A DNA stretch of 64,000 nt from Solidesulfovibrio sp. (lineage in GTDB: Bacteria; Desulfobacterota; Desulfovibrionia; Desulfovibrionales; Desulfovibrionaceae): contig NZ_JBCFBA010000024.1 in NCBI RefSeq assembly GCF_038562415.1, positions 1 through 64,000 of the forward strand. Direction: 5' to 3'. The notes under the pieces were generated by a model. The model worked only from the letters and a program-made list of their open reading frames with translations. It had not been told where the DNA came from and ran no database searches. The position numbers and the translations under genes are program-made. Positions 15,927 through 24,583 of the stretch are shown piece after piece; the stretch's first letter is position 1, and every line of letters starts with the position of its first letter.

Positions 15927-16300
15927 GCGTCAAGACCCTGGTGCGCAAGGCGGCTTTCAAGGCCATGGGTTGCGTGGAAATCCCTTTTGGCGGCAAGGTG
16001 GGTCTGACTCCCGAGCAAGAGCGGGCTGCAGCCGTCCGGGTAGGGCTGCGGCCCTTGTGGCTCACCAACGATCCGCGCCACTCGCACCTTTACGTCATGC
16101 ACTTCAACGGCGACCGGGACGCCACTCCCGAGGAGGCGGCCGACTGGCTTCAAATTGACCTGGAACGCATGGAACGCGCCGGCCTGACCCTTGCCGAGCC
16201 GGGCGACCCTGACGGCTTCCTGGCGAAGTGGAAGGGACGGGCCAGGGAGCGGGAGCGCATCAAGAGTGAGAAGGAAGCGCGCGAGGTGGTGCAGGCGTAA
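15923..16300 (+). CDS. Hypothetical protein, last switch-operon gene
   Basis: A 125-residue protein not recognised. It begins MSVKTLVRKAAFKAMG and has a mixed alpha/beta core (LRPLWLTNDPRHSHLYVMHF) and a basic C-terminal helix (KWKGRARERERIKSEKE). Its ATG overlaps the previous stop. It closes the rightward operon before the AT-rich non-coding stretch. GC content is like the host's, so this operon and the cargo genes have different histories. Confidence 0.6.
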   Translation: MSVKTLVRKAAFKAMGCVEIPFGGKVGLTPEQERAAAVRVGLRPLWLTNDPRHSHLYVMHFNGDRDATPEEAADWLQIDLERMERAGLTLAEPGDPDGFLAKWKGRARERERIKSEKEAREVVQA

Positions 16301-16354
16301 GACCGACCTCGGCAACCTGATCATGGGCGGCCTGCTTCTTCGGAGGTGGGCCGC

Positions 16355-16590
16355 TTTTCCATTTTTTTCCACGGAATGTTCCGCGTTTTTCCGCCGCAAA
16401 CAATACCAGAAAATATACTACTATAAAAACAGCTTGTTACAAAATAGGGCGACGCCAATTCTTCCACGTGGAAACGGGAAAATAGCTAAAAATTATTTTA
16501 TATCAGTATGTTAGCAAATTTCCATTTTTCCACAAAAAAAGTGCTTTTAAAGCCCGCGAGGGGGCGGGAGACAGTTCTCCCGCAAGGTGA
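16355..16590. other. Candidate replication origin region
   Basis: The 306-base gap 16301-16606 is AT-rich. It holds TTTTTCCAC-type repeats (16364-16373 and 16525-16533), a perfect 12-base palindrome TTCCACGTGGAA (16462-16473) and a hairpin GCGGGAG-6-CTCCCGC (16564-16583). Repeated short motifs beside an AT-rich stretch, in an element with its own primase-helicase, suggest an origin. The hairpin could instead help terminate dinD transcription. Confidence 0.4.
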
Positions 16591-16606
16591 TGCCCCATTG
16601 TGAAGA

Positions 16607-17458
16607 TTATTCCTCTGAAGGAGGAAGCGCCTTTCTCCTCTCGGACTCCAACTTCTTAATGCTTTTTTCCGGTGTTGGAAGATTTTCAGGCATCGTTCCT
16701 CCTAGCTCTTTTATTGTCTGGCGCACTTTAGCTCCGACTTCGTAATGTGTAACATTTGCAGCCTGCTTTCCGCGAACATTTTCGCGGCGAAGCTTTTCTT
16801 CTGTTTGAGTGGCACGGAAAAGGTTTGCTGCTAATTCTGTGCTCCCCATGTGGTCAAGGATTTGGTTGCTCTTCTTTAAGCCCTTCTTTGCATGAATAGC
16901 TTTAGCCCCTAACCCTCCATATAGGCCTTTATATCCATGATCTTAGAATATTGCATAATCAAGACCTGTAAAAACGCCTGCATCTTTTGCAGCTGCGCAC
17001 AATCCTTTGTTATGCCGAGTCATTTCAGAGCGCAATGCTAGGCGACGCTCGTCTTCTGTTAGTTGTCTAAAGGACGACTCATCGCTTATTTCTTGACGCC
17101 GCGTCTGCAAAGCGAAGTATGATTGGCCAAGAGCAATAACTGGCTTCGAAGGATCGCCGTTTTGGACGATCAAGTAGCAAGCATACCTTGACAATTTAAA
17201 GTCTTGAACTTCCCGCTTAGCCCCCGAACCAAGCGCGACCATTTTGCTGACCTCAGCAAAATGGTTCTTTGTTTCCTGTCCGGAATTCTGGCAAGAAACT
17301 TTCGATTTTTCGATAACTTGAACGAAATTTCGCCATTGCTGATACTCAAGCAACGGGGCTAAATCTCTGGCAAACCAGAACTCGTTCCCGTCCTCGTCCT
17401 CGTTCCGAATTTCATCAAATGTCCGGTGGTGTTCATTCTCAATCTCGTCAGGGCTCAT
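16607..17458 (-). pseudogene. dinD: dinD broken by one in-frame stop
   Basis: A DinD (DNA-damage-inducible protein D) gene of 284 codons, close to the roughly 274 residues of the E. coli protein. The N-terminal part (ATG 17458 to 16946) has NEHHRTFDEI, LSRYACYLIVQNGDPSKPVI and QTRRQE. A TAA at 16943-16945 follows DYAIF. The same frame then continues with DHGYKGLYGGLG, HAKKGLKK, LDHMGSTELAANLFRATQTEEKL (read in pieces) and VRQTIKELGGTMPE to a stop at 16607. In the E. coli protein, as I recall it, the stop position is a glutamine, so a single CAA-to-TAA change explains the break. DinD acts on RecA filaments in the SOS response. The gene has a GGAGGAG site and is otherwise intact, so inactivation is recent or an error. 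Confidence 0.9.
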
Positions 17459-17738
17459 CTGCTCCTCCCGTTTTCACATGGCTTCGCAAGAGCTATTCGG
17501 TAGTCATATGCAATTATTGGGCAGCATGGCAACGGGCGCACCGACGCCCGTAACGCCCCGTTTCCGCGTCCTGGCGTCCAGGCCGGGTAAATGTCACGGG
17601 CCGGGTTGGGGACGATCCCCCGGGGGGAGGACATGGCGTATAGGCAGGGTACGGGTGATTTCATGTCGAGTGTGGGGCGCCGGCTGGACGGAGCTCTGGC
17701 CACGATGATAGTAAGCAGGGGTGCAGGGAGACAAGCAA
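17459..17738. other. Non-coding stretch before right arm sites
   Basis: GC-rich sequence upstream of dinD. It would hold the dinD promoter, but no clear -35/-10 pair or LexA-like site was seen. The open frames here lack ribosome-binding sites and their translations look random. Confidence 0.4.
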
Positions 17739-17759
17739 CCGGATAACTTTCCGGATAAC
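17739..17759 (+). repeat. Right arm-type repeats CCGGATAAC
   Basis: Two perfect CCGGATAAC copies at 17739-17747 and 17751-17759, spaced 12 bases apart like the left-end set at 6696-6728. They lie about 60-80 bases inside the candidate attR core, the usual place for integrase arm sites. Confidence 0.65.
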
Positions 17760-17820
17760 TGTAAAATTTCGAACGCATCTTAACGTTTGCAATCAGCATG
17801 TTCCGGCTTCAATGTGAAGT

Positions 17821-17834
17821 CCTCTCCCCCGCCA
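17821..17834 (+). other. Candidate attR core
   Basis: CCTCTCCCCCGCCA, one base short of the tRNA-Ser 3' end CCTCTCCCTCCGCCA. It is the best tRNA-end match seen on the right side and lies just outside the CCGGATAAC repeats. The mismatch means the true crossover could be elsewhere nearby. Confidence 0.45.
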
Positions 17835-18379
17835 GTTTGCGGGTCTTGACCCCTTTTCCCGAGAGCGCTTGCAGCCGCAGACATCCTCGCCTTCAGGCGG
17901 CAGGGGCAGACCCGCCCGCCTTCTCGCGTCACGGTCCCCTGCCCGGGACAACCTCCCCGCGCACGCACCCTCAAGTCCGCGCCCGATGACAGGGCCGGGG
18001 ACGTTCGTCGTCCCGTCCTCCCGGCGACGAGCCCAGGCTCTTCATGCATTCTGGTGGATGCAACCCTGCACAATGGGCTGTGTTCGATTCGAATGACACG
18101 GCATGGCACACCTCGACAGCCGGACAATGGAGATGGATGCGAACGTTGCCGCCACGATGCAGTCTCGGTGGTATGCATCTCCCCGTTTGAGACAGGGTGC
18201 TGGACAGCTTTTTCCGCAGCATTGGCCGTGATGGTTCACAGTGCCCGAGGAGCGTTTTCGCGCTGCCGATTTTCCGGACGACGGCGGCCGCGTGGTGAGG
18301 CATACTAGAACGGCGGCCGCGATATGCCAGACACCGGGACTTCTCTTGATCGGGCGGAAATGGTAGGCGGTCACGAGAA
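17835..18379. other. Non-coding stretch right of element
   Basis: About 545 bases with no convincing gene, RNA or repeat. Short frames on both strands lack ribosome-binding sites and recognisable products. It may be host intergenic DNA or decayed remnants of the element's right side. One further CCGGACAA motif lies near 18119. Confidence 0.4.
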
Positions 18380-18395
18380 ACCAAGACATCTTGGT
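18380..18395 (+). promoter_or_regulatory. Inverted repeat before ribosome-binding site
   Basis: ACCAAGACATCTTGGT, a seven-base inverted repeat with a two-base centre, ends two bases before the CGGAGG ribosome-binding site of the membrane glycosyltransferase gene. As DNA it could be an operator. As RNA, the two-base centre makes a hairpin less likely. Confidence 0.4.
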
Positions 18396-18409
18396 CCGGA
18401 GGATGTATT

Positions 18410-20284
18410 TTGCCGCAGTGCTTCCAACCGCCTGGCCCCTTGTCCCAGGCTTCCCCGGAGCATGGGAACCAGAGGCCTTTGGGCCGCGTAACGGTCGAAC
18501 TCCTTGTCGTCTCGCTGCTCTTCGTCGCCGTGTGCGGCTGCCTTCTTGCCGCCGGCTGGGGGAAATGGGGTGAATTTCTCATCGATTACGGCAGGGAGAT
18601 TTCCATTCCCTGGCGTATTGTCCGTGGCGAGATGCTCTACCGGGACATCTCCTTTGCCTACGGCCCCCTTTCGCCCTATACCCAGGCGCTGTTGTTCGCC
18701 CTCTTCGGTCCTTCGCTGACGGTGGTGCTGGTCGCCGATGCCGCCATATTGGGCCTGATCCTGCTTGCCGCCGCCTGGCTGGTCTTTCTGGTCACGGACG
18801 TCACCGTGGCCGTTTGCGCCGCCATGGTGCTCGTTGTGATTTCGGGCCTCAACCACATGATGGGGATCGCCATCTTCAACCTGCTCACGCCGTATTCGCA
18901 CGCCCTCACCTACGGGCTGGCCCTGTCCCTGGCCAGCCTCGTCGTGCTGACGGACCACGTCCGCCGGCCGACGTCCGGCAAGGCCTTGGGAATCGGCCTG
19001 TTGGCGGGACTGGTCCTTCTGACCAAACCCGAGGTGTGCGTCGGCCTGGCCGGGGCGCTCGCCGTGGGGGGCGTTCTCCTCTTTCGCGGTCCGGCATGTC
19101 CTGTTGCCCGTACCCTGCGTCATCTTGGCTTTTTTTCCCTCGGTCTCCTTGTTCCCTCCCTCGTGGCGTTTGGCGCCCTGGCCAGCGTCTCCTCGCCGGG
19201 GCAAGCCCTTCTGTTCATGACGCGGGCCTGGGGTCCCATTTTTGACGACCGCGTCACCAACCTCGCCTTCATCCAAAAATTCGTCTTCGGGACGCGGGAT
19301 CTTCACGACAATCTGTGGGCCCTTTGCCGCTCGTTGTCGGAAAACGCTCTCATCGCGGCCTACATTTTTTCCGTGGGCGTTCTCGCCAAGCCGTTCAAAC
19401 GGCGTCTTTCCGTCTTGGGGCCGATAACGGCCGTTGTCCTCACCTGGTTTCTCGCGACCTGCTTTTCCCGGGAAGACGCATATCGCCTGGTGGTGGATAT
19501 CCCGCGCGCCTGGCCCACGCTCATGGCCTTGGCGCTTGCCTGGCTCCTGTTTCGCCAGTGGCGGGCGCCCCGGGGCGGGCCCGTCGCGCCGGGCACGATG
19601 GCCCTGGCGACCTTGGCCGCGCTGGCGCTGGGCCTGTGCGCCAAGATTTTCATCAACGCCACGCTGTTGCACTATGGGGCGATGCTGTTGGGGCCGGCCG
19701 GGCTGGTCTGGAGCATGGGCCTGCTCTGGTTTGTCCCCGCAATGCACGGAAACGAAGCGAACGCGCGGAAGGCGTCCTTTGCCGGCGCGCTGACGCTTGT
19801 CGTATTGTTTCTCTGGCCCATCATCGCGCTGAGCCAGGAGTACTTCGCCTCGCGAACGGAACGCGTCTCCACGGCAAGGGGGACCCTTGTCCTGGACGGC
19901 CGTGGCCGCTTTGTCCGCGAGTTGCTCGCCTGGCTCGACCGCGAGGCCGCGCCGGGCGAGACCCTGGCCGTGCTCCCGGAAGGGGCGATGCTCAATTTCC
20001 TCAGCGGGCATCCCAATCCCACGGCCTATGACAATATCCTGCTCTGGGACTACCTCATCCACGGAGAAAAACGCATCGAGGAGGACTTCCAGGCGGCGCC
20101 TCCGGATTGGATCGCCCTGATCCACCGGCCAACCCCGGAATACGAAGTCGGTTTGTTCTGCCAAGGGTACGGGCGCGGGCTGTGCCAGTGGATCGCGGAC
20201 AATTACGACCAGGTCGCGCTGTGGGGGGCCGTTCCCAACAAGGACAATCGCTTCGGCCTCATGTTGTTGCGCCACAAGCGATGA
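18410..20284 (+). CDS. Polytopic membrane glycosyltransferase-like protein
   Basis: A 624-residue protein with about eleven hydrophobic segments between residues 27 and 480, then a soluble C-terminal domain (RGRFVRELLAWLDREAAPGE, YDNILLWDYL). The layout fits GT-C fold glycosyltransferases (GT39/PMT-like), which use polyprenyl-phosphate sugars at the outer membrane face; no definite catalytic DE motif was found. The TTG at 18410 has GGAGG eight bases upstream. A later start is possible because the first 25 residues (PQCFQPPGPLSQASPEHG) look disordered. It is followed by a GT2 gene and a radical SAM gene on the same strand with 25- and 2-base gaps, so the three probably form one operon. Confidence 0.75.
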   Translation: MPQCFQPPGPLSQASPEHGNQRPLGRVTVELLVVSLLFVAVCGCLLAAGWGKWGEFLIDYGREISIPWRIVRGEMLYRDISFAYGPLSPYTQALLFALFGPSLTVVLVADAAILGLILLAAAWLVFLVTDVTVAVCAAMVLVVISGLNHMMGIAIFNLLTPYSHALTYGLALSLASLVVLTDHVRRPTSGKALGIGLLAGLVLLTKPEVCVGLAGALAVGGVLLFRGPACPVARTLRHLGFFSLGLLVPSLVAFGALASVSSPGQALLFMTRAWGPIFDDRVTNLAFIQKFVFGTRDLHDNLWALCRSLSENALIAAYIFSVGVLAKPFKRRLSVLGPITAVVLTWFLATCFSREDAYRLVVDIPRAWPTLMALALAWLLFRQWRAPRGGPVAPGTMALATLAALALGLCAKIFINATLLHYGAMLLGPAGLVWSMGLLWFVPAMHGNEANARKASFAGALTLVVLFLWPIIALSQEYFASRTERVSTARGTLVLDGRGRFVRELLAWLDREAAPGETLAVLPEGAMLNFLSGHPNPTAYDNILLWDYLIHGEKRIEEDFQAAPPDWIALIHRPTPEYEVGLFCQGYGRGLCQWIADNYDQVALWGAVPNKDNRFGLMLLRHKR

Positions 20285-20309
20285 CCGCATCGGCCGACAA
20301 GGAAGGACC

Positions 20310-20991
20310 ATGAAAGTATCGGTGGTGATACCGACCAAGAACGAAGCGATGATGCTCGGCGAGATCATCGCGCGGTGCCGGCCCCATGCCGATGAATTGC
20401 TGGTGGTGGACGGCCATTCGACGGACCAGACCCGCGCCATCGCCGAAAGCCTGGGCGTCCCTGTCATCCTCGACCACGGCAAGGGCAAGGGGGATGCCTT
20501 GCGCGAAGCCATCAAGCATGTCACCGGGGACATCATCGTTTTCATCGATGCCGACGGTTCCCATGACCCGTCCGATATCCCCACGCTCCTGCGGCCGATC
20601 CTCGACGGCCAGGCCGACCACGTCACCGGTTCCCGTCCCCGGGGGGGGCAGCGACGAGCTCCACGGGGATCTCGAGAAATTTTGCCGGATGGTCGGCAGC
20701 GACATCATCACCCTGGGGATCAATTACCGGTTCGACGTGCGCCTGACCGATTCCCAAAACGGCTTCCGGGCCATCCGGACGGATGTGGCCCGGCGGCTCG
20801 GCCTCAGGGAGGACATCACCTCCATCGAGCAGGAGATGATCATCAAGACCCTGCGCCGGGGCTACCGCATGGCCGAAGTCCCGGCCCACGAGTATGCCCG
20901 CCGCCACGGCACCTCGAACATCAAACTCTCCCGGGTCTGGTTCCGGTACGTCTACTCCTGGCTGAAATACCTTTTCCTTCCCTGGACCTAG
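20310..20991 (+). pseudogene. GT2 glycosyltransferase, frameshifted at G8 tract
   Basis: A family 2 glycosyltransferase of the dolichyl-phosphate-mannose-synthase-like group, about 227 residues if whole. It starts MKVSVVIPTKNEA and has VVDGHSTDQT and the metal-binding region FIDADGSHDPSD. At 20641-20648 a run of eight G shifts the frame. With seven G the protein reads GSRPRGGSDELHGDLEKF and continues through DVRLTDSQNGFRAIRTD to the TAG at 20989-20991. Both halves match the family and the rest is intact, so the gene is either switched off by slippage, decayed, or shows an assembly error. It would make a polyprenyl-linked sugar, a likely donor for the upstream GT-C enzyme. Confidence 0.85.
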
Positions 20992-20993
20992 CC

Positions 20994-22448
20994 ATGCGCA
21001 TGCGAATCGCCCTGCTCAACCCGCCGACCCCGGCCTCGGAGACCTGGGTCCGCGAGGGAAGGTGCCAGCAACTCGATATCTGGGGCGCGCCGTACCCGCC
21101 GTTGACCCTGGCCTCCATCGCCGGGCAGCTCGCGCCGGACGGCGATTGCCTGATCGTGGACAGCGGCCCCGCCGGGCTTGACCTCGAGGCCACCCTGGGG
21201 CGCGTCGCGGCCTTTGGCCCGAACCTGGCCATCGTGGCCACGGCCACGCCGACCATTGCCACGGATCTGTCCTGGTTCGCCGACGCGCTGAAACAACGTC
21301 TGCCGGACAGCCGGATCGCGGCCATCGGCATCCACGTCTCCTGCCTGCCGGCGGAGACCCTGCGGGACTTTCCCGCGGTGGATTACATCCTGCGCGGCGA
21401 AGTCGAGCTGACGTGCCGGGAACTGGTCCGGGCCTTGGCCGACGGCGCCCGGGACTTGCGGCACATCACCGGCCTGGCCTTTCGCGACGCGGACACGATC
21501 GTCCTCAACGCGCCCCGGGCATTCCTCGAAGACCTCGACGCCCTGGCCCTGCCCGCCTGGCCGGGCGTCGACTTCGGCCAGTACCGTTTGCCCATCCTGG
21601 ATGTTCCCTTCAACCTGTTGGCCTTTGCCCGGGGCTGCCCGTTCCATTGCGCGTTTTGCAACGCGGGCGTGTATTACGGCAAAAAGCTCAGGCGGCGCAG
21701 CCCCGAGAGCCTCATCCGGGAAATCAGGCAGAACATCCGCGAACTGGGCGTCCGGGATTTCCTGTTCCTGACGGAATCCTCGACCCTGGACCCGGCCTCC
21801 CTCCGGCGGTTTCTGGCGCTGTTGCGCAAGGAGGGCTTGCACCGGCAAATCCGCTGGGTGAGCAACAGCCGGGTGGATGTGGCCGATACCGGGCTTTTCC
21901 GGGAGATGCGGGAGGCCGGTTGCTGGCAGGTGGCCTTCGGGCTGGAATTCGGCACGGACAGGATGCTGCGGCTGGCCCGGAAGGGCGGCAAGGCGACCTT
22001 GGCCACGGCCAGGGAAACCGTCAGGGCGGCCGTCGCGGCGGGGATCATCGCCGACGGCCATTTCATCATGGGCTACCCCGGGGAAACGGCGGACGACCTG
22101 CGGCAGACCATCGCCTTCGCCCGAAGCCTCCCCCTGACCTTTGCCCACTTCTACGCCGCCGCGCCCTTTCCGGGCTCGCGGCTCTACGAGGAGGCCGTCG
22201 CCAGCGGCGCTCTGGCCGGCCAAAACTGGCGAAGCATCAATCAGCACCGATCCTCGCTGGGGACCGGGCATCTCGACCCGGAGACGGTCGACCGCTTCAT
22301 CGCCCTGGCCTACCGGCGCTTCTACTTCCGTCCCCGCACCGTGTTGCGCATGCTGCGCATTCCGCGACGGCCCGTCGAGTACGCGACCCTGTTCGTCAAA
22401 GGGATTCGGTTCGCCTGGGACGTCCTGGTCAAGACATTGCGGCATTAG
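20994..22448 (+). CDS. B12-binding radical SAM protein
   Basis: A 484-residue enzyme. The N-terminal 150 residues form a cobalamin-binding-like domain (ALLNPPTP, WGAPYPPLTLASIAG). The central radical SAM domain has the cluster-binding cysteines Cys215, Cys219 and Cys222 in RGCPFHCAFC, then a TIM-barrel-like series (FGLEFGTDRMLRLARKGG, HFIMGYPGE). Such enzymes often carry out methylation or rearrangement on lipids, hopanoids or natural products. The ATG at 20994 lies two bases after the GT2 stop, so they are co-translated. With the glycosyltransferases upstream, it probably modifies a glycan or lipid carrier. The exact substrate cannot be predicted. Confidence 0.88.
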   Translation: MRMRIALLNPPTPASETWVREGRCQQLDIWGAPYPPLTLASIAGQLAPDGDCLIVDSGPAGLDLEATLGRVAAFGPNLAIVATATPTIATDLSWFADALKQRLPDSRIAAIGIHVSCLPAETLRDFPAVDYILRGEVELTCRELVRALADGARDLRHITGLAFRDADTIVLNAPRAFLEDLDALALPAWPGVDFGQYRLPILDVPFNLLAFARGCPFHCAFCNAGVYYGKKLRRRSPESLIREIRQNIRELGVRDFLFLTESSTLDPASLRRFLALLRKEGLHRQIRWVSNSRVDVADTGLFREMREAGCWQVAFGLEFGTDRMLRLARKGGKATLATARETVRAAVAAGIIADGHFIMGYPGETADDLRQTIAFARSLPLTFAHFYAAAPFPGSRLYEEAVASGALAGQNWRSINQHRSSLGTGHLDPETVDRFIALAYRRFYFRPRTVLRMLRIPRRPVEYATLFVKGIRFAWDVLVKTLRH

Positions 22449-22511
22449 GCAGGGCGGGCCTCGCGGCGGCTTGTCCCGGTGGCCCCGCGAACCCGGCCTG
22501 GCCGCCCCCGG

Positions 22512-24389
22512 TTACCGGGCCAGGCTTTTCCTGCCGGCCGACCGTCCCTCGGCCTGGAGTTCCCGGGTCAGGTCGGCCAGGTCCTGGGCCTGGCGGGCCA
22601 GGTCGTCCACGGCCAGGGACGCCTCGCCCATGGCTCGGGCCGTGGTGGCGGCCGTGGCGTTGACGTCCTCGATGGAGCGGTTGATCTCCTCGCTTGTGGC
22701 CGACTGCTGCTGGGCGGCCGAGGCGATGGAGCGGACCTGGTCCGAGGCGCTGTCCACCAGCCCCACGATTTCCGAAAGCGCCTGTCCGGCCTCGCCGGCC
22801 AGGCCGCTGGCCTCCTCCACGGCCCCGGCCGCCTGGTCGACACCGGTCACGTTGCGCTTGGTGCCCTGCTGGATGCCGGTGATGGCCTCGCCCACTTCCT
22901 TGGTCGCGGTCATGGTCTTTTCCGCCAGCTTGCGCACCTCGTCGGCCACGACGGCGAAGCCGCGCCCGGCCTCGCCGGCCCGGGCCGCCTCAATGGCCGC
23001 GTTTAAGGCCAGCAGGTTGGTCTGGTCGGCGATGTCCGAGATGACGTTCATGATGCGGCCGATGTCCTGGGCCTGGGCGCCGAGCCGCCCCATGTCGTCC
23101 TTGAGCGTTTGCGCCTGGCCGCGAATCCGGCCGATGCTCTCCACCAGCCGGCCGACCACGCCGGCGCCGGCGTTGGCCTTGTCCCGGGCGGCTTCGGTGG
23201 TCGTCGCGGCGTTGGTGGCGTTTCTGGCCACTTCCAGCACCGTGGCGTTCATCTCCTCCATGGCCGTGGCCGTCTCGGCCATGCGCCCGGACTGGTGTTC
23301 CGAGCCCCGGCTCGATTCCCCGATCTGGGCGGACAGGCGCGACGAGGCGTCCGAGAGGGCGTGGACCACGTCGCCGAGCCGCTCGGCCGCCTGGAGTAGG
23401 CCGGCGGCCGTGGCCGCCTCGGCCTTGGCCGTGGCCGTTTCGGCCTGGCAGCGCGAGGCCTCGGCCGCCCGGGCTTTTTCCTCGCTTTCCCGGGTCTTGG
23501 CTTCGATGGCCGCCATGTTGGCCCGCAACGTCACCACCATGGTGTTGAGCGCCCCCTGCATGCGGGCGGCCTCGTCCTTGCCCGCGGCGTCCAGGCGCAC
23601 GTCCAGGTCGCCGGCGGCGCAACGCGTCGCCGCCTCGGTGGCCTGGCGGATGGGCCGGGTGATGGTGGCGATGATGCACAGGCAGGCGCCGATGAGCACC
23701 ACCAGGCCGGCGCCGATGCCGGTGAGGCCGGCCGTGAGCAGGCTGCGGACGCGCGCTAGGCCTCCGGCGCGGATGGCGGCCTTTTCGCGTTCGATGTTGT
23801 CGATGTAGACCCCCGTGCCGAGCCACATGCTGGTGCCCGGGATCATGGCGGCGTAGGCGAGTTTGGGCTGGTCGCCCTGGCCGGGCTTGGGGAAGACGTA
23901 TTCCACGAACCCGCCGCCGGCTTGCGCCTTTCGCAGCAGCTCGCGCACGTAAGGGACCCCGTTTTTGTCCGTTACCCCGTGGAGGTCTTTGCCTTGCCGC
24001 TCCTTGGCGATGGGCAGGGCGACGTTGACCGTGTTCTCGTAGACGAAATAGTAACCGGACTGGTCGTCCTCGAAACGGAAGGTGTCGACCATTTTGCGGA
24101 TAAGGGCGAGGCGCGCCGACTGGTCGGGAATGTCCTTGATCGCTTCGCCGATGGCGCTGGCCAGGGCGTTGGAGGCCACGGCCAGCTTGTCCTTCTGGTC
24201 CCGCAGGAGGATGTCCTGGGCGGCCTGGGTGTTATAGTCCAACACCTTGGCCAGACCGAAGGAGAACGTGATCACGACGCCGGCGATGAACACGGTGAAC
24301 AACGCGAGCAGCAACACGAAACGCCAGGCGATGGAAATTTGCCGGAGCCAGGGGGCTACTCCGCCGGAATACGCACTTCGGTCAGGCAT
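22512..24389 (-). CDS. Methyl-accepting chemotaxis protein (sCache)
   Basis: A 625-residue transmembrane chemoreceptor. TM1 is near residues 20-42. A periplasmic single Cache domain follows ([55 protein letters not shown], each read separately). TM2 is near 200-225, then HAMP ([11 protein letters not shown]) and a coiled-coil signalling domain whose tip reads [19 protein letters not shown]. sCache domains of this type often bind small organic acids. There is no C-terminal NWETF-like tether for CheR/CheB. The ATG at 24389 with GGAGG five bases ahead was chosen over a start 13 codons earlier. It is transcribed alone. Confidence 0.94.
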   Translation of the reverse strand: MPDRSAYSGGVAPWLRQISIAWRFVLLLALFTVFIAGVVITFSFGLAKVLDYNTQAAQDILLRDQKDKLAVASNALASAIGEAIKDIPDQSARLALIRKMVDTFRFEDDQSGYYFVYENTVNVALPIAKERQGKDLHGVTDKNGVPYVRELLRKAQAGGGFVEYVFPKPGQGDQPKLAYAAMIPGTSMWLGTGVYIDNIEREKAAIRAGGLARVRSLLTAGLTGIGAGLVVLIGACLCIIATITRPIRQATEAATRCAAGDLDVRLDAAGKDEAARMQGALNTMVVTLRANMAAIEAKTRESEEKARAAEASRCQAETATAKAEAATAAGLLQAAERLGDVVHALSDASSRLSAQIGESSRGSEHQSGRMAETATAMEEMNATVLEVARNATNAATTTEAARDKANAGAGVVGRLVESIGRIRGQAQTLKDDMGRLGAQAQDIGRIMNVISDIADQTNLLALNAAIEAARAGEAGRGFAVVADEVRKLAEKTMTATKEVGEAITGIQQGTKRNVTGVDQAAGAVEEASGLAGEAGQALSEIVGLVDSASDQVRSIASAAQQQSATSEEINRSIEDVNATAATTARAMGEASLAVDDLARQAQDLADLTRELQAEGRSAGRKSLAR

Positions 24390-24583
24390 AAAGCCTCCTG
24401 GATCGGGGTACGGTTCCAGTGACGTCAAGCGGAATGTGTTTTACTGAAAACGTTACGCGTTCGCGTAGGAGAATGCAATGGGCGGTGCGCCGTCAGGACG
24501 GAGGTTTTTTCCTGACCGATGGTTTCGCGTCCCGTGGGGTTGCAGTGACCCGCATCCGCCGGCCGGGCGATCCGGCGGCCGGC

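Larger units (their letters stand above)
6579..17834. mobile_element. Phage-satellite-like integrative element
   Basis: An 11.2-kb element inserted at the 3' end of tRNA-Ser. Evidence seen: a P4-type integrase directly after the tRNA; an AlpA regulator, a TOPRIM/P-loop replication protein and a Nu1-like small terminase in one operon; an HTH repressor with a divergent promoter; AT-rich cargo; CCGGAYAAC repeats inside both ends; and an imperfect copy of the tRNA 3' end at 17821-17834. There are no capsid, portal, tail or lysis genes. Known biology: int-alpA-primase-terS without structural genes is the plan of PICI/P4-type satellites. The right boundary is inferred. Confidence 0.75.

Noticed and set aside
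17455-17799. A minus-strand frame of 114 codons upstream of dinD
   Set aside because: No ribosome-binding site, no recognisable sequence, and it runs across the CCGGATAAC repeats. The region is better read as non-coding.
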